The translations under genes were made by a program, and so were the position numbers. A DNA stretch of 7,291 bases from an uncultured Clostridia bacterium. Lineage in GTDB: Bacteria > Bacillota > Clostridia > Christensenellales > Borkfalkiaceae. The notes under the pieces were generated by a model that was not told the DNA's origin, searched no databases, and worked only from the letters and a program-made list of their open reading frames with translations. Shown piece by piece: positions 4,179 through 7,291 of the stretch. The stretch's first letter is position 1; every line of letters begins with the position of its first letter. The DNA lies in assembly GCA_944372565.1 (NCBI GenBank), contig CALVZR010000023.1, forward strand, positions 1-7,291, in the 5' to 3' direction.

Positions 4179-6146
4179 ATGAAAGAAAAATACTATATCA
4201 CGACGCCCATTTACTATCCGAGCGGCAACTGGCATATCGGCCATTGCTACACCACCGTGGTGTGCGACGCCTTCGCGCGCTACAACAGGATGCTGGGCAA
4301 GGACGTGTTTTTCTTGACGGGCACCGACGAGCACGGGCAGAAAGTGGAAAAAAAAGCCGCGGAAGCCGGCGTTACCCCCCTCGAATTCATCGATCCGCTG
4401 GTGGCGGAACTCAAAGAGATCTGGAAGGCGCTCGATATCAACTATTCCAAATTCATCCGCACTACGGACGAAGAGCACGTGAAGGCCGTGCAGAAAATTT
4501 TCAAACAGCTCTACGACAAGGGCGAAATTTACAAAGCGGAATATTCGGGATGGTACTGCACCCCCTGCGAGGCGTTCTGGACGGAAACCCAGCTCAAAGA
4601 CGGCAAGTGCCCGGACTGCGGCAGGGAAGTTACCCTCGAAAAGGAGGAAAGTTACTTTTTCCGCCTCTCCAAATACGCGGATAAGATTATCAAACTCTAC
4701 GAGGACAACCCCGAATTTTTACAGCCCAAATCCCGTATGAACGAAATGATCAACAACTTCTTAAAACCGGGATTGCAGGATCTGTGCGTTTCGAGAACGT
4801 CCATCAAATGGGGGATCCCCGTTACTTTCGACGAAAAACACACCGTTTACGTGTGGGTGGATGCGCTTTCCAACTACATCACCGCCCTGGGCTACGGCTC
4901 GGAGGACGACAGCCTGTATCAAAAATACTGGCCGGCGGATCTGCATATGACGGGCAAGGAAATCATCCGTTTCCACGCCATCATCTGGCCCGCCATTTTA
5001 ATGGCGCTCGGCCTGCCCCTGCCCAAACAGGTGTACGGGCACGGCTGGCTGCTCATCGGCGGGGATAAACTTTCCAAATCCAAGCAGGACAAGGTGAAAG
5101 CCGAACTCACTGACCCCAAACAGCTCGTTTCGCGCTACGGTTCGGACGCGCTCCGCTATTTCCTGCTGCGCGAAATCCCCTTCGGCAGCGACGGGGTATA
5201 TACCAACGAGAGCCTGCTCAACCGCATCAATTCCGACCTTGCGAACGATCTCGGCAACCTCGTTTCGCGCACGACGGCGATGATCTGCCAGTATTTCGGC
5301 GGCGTTCTGCCCGCGGCAGGCCCGCGCGAGGGAACGGACGGCGAACTGATTTCGGTTGCCGAAAATCTCGGCGCGAACGTAAAAAAGGCAATGGACGCGC
5401 TGGACGCCCCCGAGGCGCTCGCGGCGATCTTCCGCCTGGTACAGCGCGCGAACAAATATATCGACGAAACCACCCCGTGGATTCTGGCGAAGGACGAGGG
5501 AAAGAAAGCCCGCCTCGGCGCGGTGCTCTATAACCTCGCGGAGTGCATCCGCATCGCGGCGATCTATTTAAAACCCTTCCTCACCGTCGCGCCCGATAAA
5601 ATCCTCGCCTGCTTCGGCATCGACGGCAAAAAGACCGAAGATTTTTCCGCGGCGAACACCTTCGGCGTTCTCGCGGCGGGAACGGCGGTGGAAAAGGCGC
5701 CGCCCGTATTCCCGCGCATCGACGTGAAGAAGGAACTCAAAGAGATCGAGGAGATGTTTGCAAAGAAGGCGAAGGCAGAGCCCGAAAAGAAGGCGCCCGC
5801 GCACGAACATACGCAAAAAGAGGAGATCGGCATAGACGATTTCGGCAAAGTGCAGCTTAAAGTTGCGCTCGTTACCGCCTGCGAGAAGGTGGAAAAGAGC
5901 AAAAAACTTCTCAAACTCACGGTAAAACTCGGAGAAGAAACCCGCACGGTGGTGAGCGGCATCGCCCTCGCCTATACGCCCGAAGAGATGGTGGGCAAAA
6001 AGGTCGTGATGGTAACCAATCTCAAACCCGCCAGACTTTGCGGCATCGTGAGCGAAGGGATGATTTTGTGCGCGGAAAACGAAAAGGGAGAGCTTTCCCT
6101 TTTAAAACCCGAGCGCGAAATGGAGGACGGCAGCGAGATCTTCTGA
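4179..6146 (+). CDS. metG: Methionyl-tRNA synthetase
   Basis: Class I synthetase, 655 residues, which charges initiator and elongator tRNA-Met with methionine in the cytoplasm. The HIGH motif is at 19-22 and the KMSKS loop reads KLSKS at 297-301. A single zinc knuckle, CTPC (127-130) and CPDC (144-147), lies in the connective-peptide region. The methionine-pocket stretch VYVWVDALSNYITALGYG is at 223-240. An anticodon-binding helical domain follows (about 350-500). After a Lys/Glu-rich linker (about 515-548) comes the C-terminal Trbp111-like OB domain (about 550-655) with KLLKLTVKLG and NLKPARLCGIVSEGM, a tRNA-binding and dimerisation module. The length is typical for bacterial enzymes with this extra domain. 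AAGGAG (4166-4171) sits seven bases before the ATG. It is the first gene of a three-gene operon; its TGA overlaps the tatD ATG by one base. Confidence 0.98.
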   Translation: MKEKYYITTPIYYPSGNWHIGHCYTTVVCDAFARYNRMLGKDVFFLTGTDEHGQKVEKKAAEAGVTPLEFIDPLVAELKEIWKALDINYSKFIRTTDEEHVKAVQKIFKQLYDKGEIYKAEYSGWYCTPCEAFWTETQLKDGKCPDCGREVTLEKEESYFFRLSKYADKIIKLYEDNPEFLQPKSRMNEMINNFLKPGLQDLCVSRTSIKWGIPVTFDEKHTVYVWVDALSNYITALGYGSEDDSLYQKYWPADLHMTGKEIIRFHAIIWPAILMALGLPLPKQVYGHGWLLIGGDKLSKSKQDKVKAELTDPKQLVSRYGSDALRYFLLREIPFGSDGVYTNESLLNRINSDLANDLGNLVSRTTAMICQYFGGVLPAAGPREGTDGELISVAENLGANVKKAMDALDAPEALAAIFRLVQRANKYIDETTPWILAKDEGKKARLGAVLYNLAECIRIAAIYLKPFLTVAPDKILACFGIDGKKTEDFSAANTFGVLAAGTAVEKAPPVFPRIDVKKELKEIEEMFAKKAKAEPEKKAPAHEHTQKEEIGIDDFGKVQLKVALVTACEKVEKSKKLLKLTVKLGEETRTVVSGIALAYTPEEMVGKKVVMVTNLKPARLCGIVSEGMILCAENEKGELSLLKPEREMEDGSEIF

Positions 6147-6925
6147 TGTTTATCGATACGCACTGCCACTTAAATGACGAAAAATTCGGCGATCTTGACG
6201 ATGTGATTTCCCGTATGCGGGACGAGGGCGTGCACCTGGCGGTGTGCGCGGGCTACGATCTGCCCTCTTCTTACCGCGCAGCGGAACTCGCCGAAACATA
6301 CGAAGAGGTGTATTTTACCGCGGGCGTCCATCCGGACGCCGAAAAGAGCGTTTCCAAGCAGAGCCTGAAAGAACTTTCTGCGCTTTGCGCGCATAAAAAA
6401 TGCCTGGCGGTGGGGGAGATCGGGCTGGATTATCACTATCTGCCCTTCGATAAAGAGGGGCAAAAGCGCGCGTTTGCGGCGCAGATCGAACTCGCGGCGC
6501 AGGCAAATCTGCCGTTCTGCGTGCACGCGCGGGACTGCGCGGGCGAACTTCTCCCCTTCCTGCGCGAAAGGGAGGAACTTTTGAAAAACGGGTTCGTGAT
6601 GCACTGCTATTCGGGCAGCGCGGAAACGGCGCGGGAGCTTGTAAAGCTGGGGGCGTATCTCTCTTTCGCCGGTCCGCTCACCTTCAAAAACGCGCGGAGC
6701 TTGCCCGAAGTTGCGGCAAGCGCCCCTTCGGAGCGGCTGCTCACGGAAACGGACAGCCCCTATCTTTCCCCGCATCCGTACCGCGGGGAGCGGAACGAGC
6801 CCGCGCGGGTCAGACTCGTCGCGGAGGAACTGGCGCGGATACGGGGAGAAGACGATGCGGCGCTCGCGCTTGCGATCGACGGCAACGCGCGGCGCATTTT
6901 TCCGAAATATAAAGGAGCAAAATGA
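6146..6925 (+). CDS. tatD: TatD-family metal-dependent hydrolase (DNase)
   Basis: A TIM-barrel amidohydrolase of 259 residues, the normal size for the family; characterised members are cytoplasmic metal-dependent DNases with 3'-5' exonuclease activity. All metal-site motifs are present: DTHCHL with His6 and His8, GEIGLDYHY with Glu91, CVHARD with His128, MHCYSGS with His153, and TETDSPYLSP with Asp203 followed by the PYRGERNEP turn. The ATG (6146-6148) overlaps the metG stop in TGATG. The nearest GGAGG (6122-6126) is 19 bases away, so translation probably depends on coupling to metG. The open frame runs further upstream but only inside metG. The metG-tatD order is common in Firmicutes, where rnmV and ksgA often follow; here a radical SAM gene comes next. 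The precise cellular substrate is not settled for this branch. Confidence 0.96.
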   Translation: MFIDTHCHLNDEKFGDLDDVISRMRDEGVHLAVCAGYDLPSSYRAAELAETYEEVYFTAGVHPDAEKSVSKQSLKELSALCAHKKCLAVGEIGLDYHYLPFDKEGQKRAFAAQIELAAQANLPFCVHARDCAGELLPFLREREELLKNGFVMHCYSGSAETARELVKLGAYLSFAGPLTFKNARSLPEVAASAPSERLLTETDSPYLSPHPYRGERNEPARVRLVAEELARIRGEDDAALALAIDGNARRIFPKYKGAK

Positions 6926-7291
6926 GCGATACTTACGTTTACGAACTGGGAAAAAGTTTATATATCAACCTCACGAACAAGTGCTCGAACGCCTGCACGT
7001 TCTGCGTGCGCAACGGGCACGAAGGGTACTTCGGCAACAAACTCTGGCTCAAAAAGGAGCCTTCCGCCGAGGACGTGCTGCACGCCATCGACTTTTCCAA
7101 ACCCTACGAACAGGTGGTGTTCTGCGGGTTCGGCGAACCGACCGAGCGCCTTGAAGAGCTGCTCGCGGTGGGCAGGGAACTCAAAAAAAGAGGATACGTT
7201 ACGCGCATCAACACCAACGGTCAGGCCAATCTCGTGCACGGGCGGGACGTTACGGGCGAACTTGCCGAGTGCATCGACTATGCGAACGTCA
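6922..7291 (+). CDS. TatD-associated radical SAM protein, N-terminal part (cut by right edge)
   Basis: Radical S-adenosylmethionine enzyme of unknown substrate; the first 123 residues are visible. The cluster motif CSNACTFC (Cys21, Cys25, Cys28) is the canonical CX3CX2C that holds a [4Fe-4S] cluster. The SAM-binding GFGEPT (69-74) plays the role of the usual GGE motif, and INTNG (96-100) marks the next strand. The N-terminus, YVYELGKSLYINLTNKCSNAC, and its place directly after tatD match what I recall as the TatD-linked radical SAM family (TIGR04038). The ATG overlaps the tatD TGA by four bases, and AAAGGAG at 6911-6917 lies four bases upstream. The conserved pairing suggests work on a common nucleic-acid or nucleotide substrate, but that is inference. 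The C-terminal part and any further clusters lie outside the window. Confidence 0.9.
   Translation, partial: MSDTYVYELGKSLYINLTNKCSNACTFCVRNGHEGYFGNKLWLKKEPSAEDVLHAIDFSKPYEQVVFCGFGEPTERLEELLAVGRELKKRGYVTRINTNGQANLVHGRDVTGELAECIDYANV

Overview
The window reads as an ordinary chromosomal segment from a Gram-positive-type bacterium of the Clostridia (Firmicutes). Four things support this: a spmA-spmB pair, a tatD gene followed by a TatD-associated radical SAM gene, an OmpR-class response regulator with a short-loop histidine kinase, and strong AGGAG-type ribosome binding sites. GC is moderately high by eye, with many GCG, GGC and CTC codons. A gut-type clostridial lineage is my inference; the species cannot be read from the sequence. 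I saw no tRNA, rRNA, CRISPR array, insertion sequence or phage gene.

Layout. Bases 1-1339 (minus strand) hold a two-component system. The response regulator (668-1339) comes first and overlaps the histidine kinase (start at 671, cut by the left edge) in an ATGA junction. Its promoter lies at about 1372-1400, with a perfect inverted repeat over the -10 and three hexamers at 11-bp spacing upstream. Bases 1384-1710 are intergenic and rich in hairpins. They hold a candidate promoter and a structured leader for a single plus-strand GT4 glycosyltransferase (1711-2961), which ends in a strong intrinsic terminator (2969-2995). Convergent to it, on the minus strand, is spmA-spmB (4084 down to 3027), again joined by ATGA. 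Bases 4085-4178 form a divergent promoter region. From it runs the plus-strand operon metG (4179-6146), tatD (6146-6925) and a TatD-linked radical SAM gene (6922 onward, cut by the right edge), each junction overlapping by 1-4 bases.

How the parts work together. The two-component pair senses a signal at or within the membrane and probably regulates itself. The glycosyltransferase probably acts on a cell-surface or membrane glycoconjugate. SpmA and SpmB are membrane proteins linked to spore core dehydration. The metG operon joins methionyl-tRNA synthesis to a TatD metal-dependent nuclease and a radical SAM enzyme of unknown substrate.

I did not find a clearly new multi-gene system. The parts most worth a second look are the radical SAM gene tied to tatD, the mutually exclusive hairpins in the glycosyltransferase leader, and the operator-like repeats in front of the response regulator.
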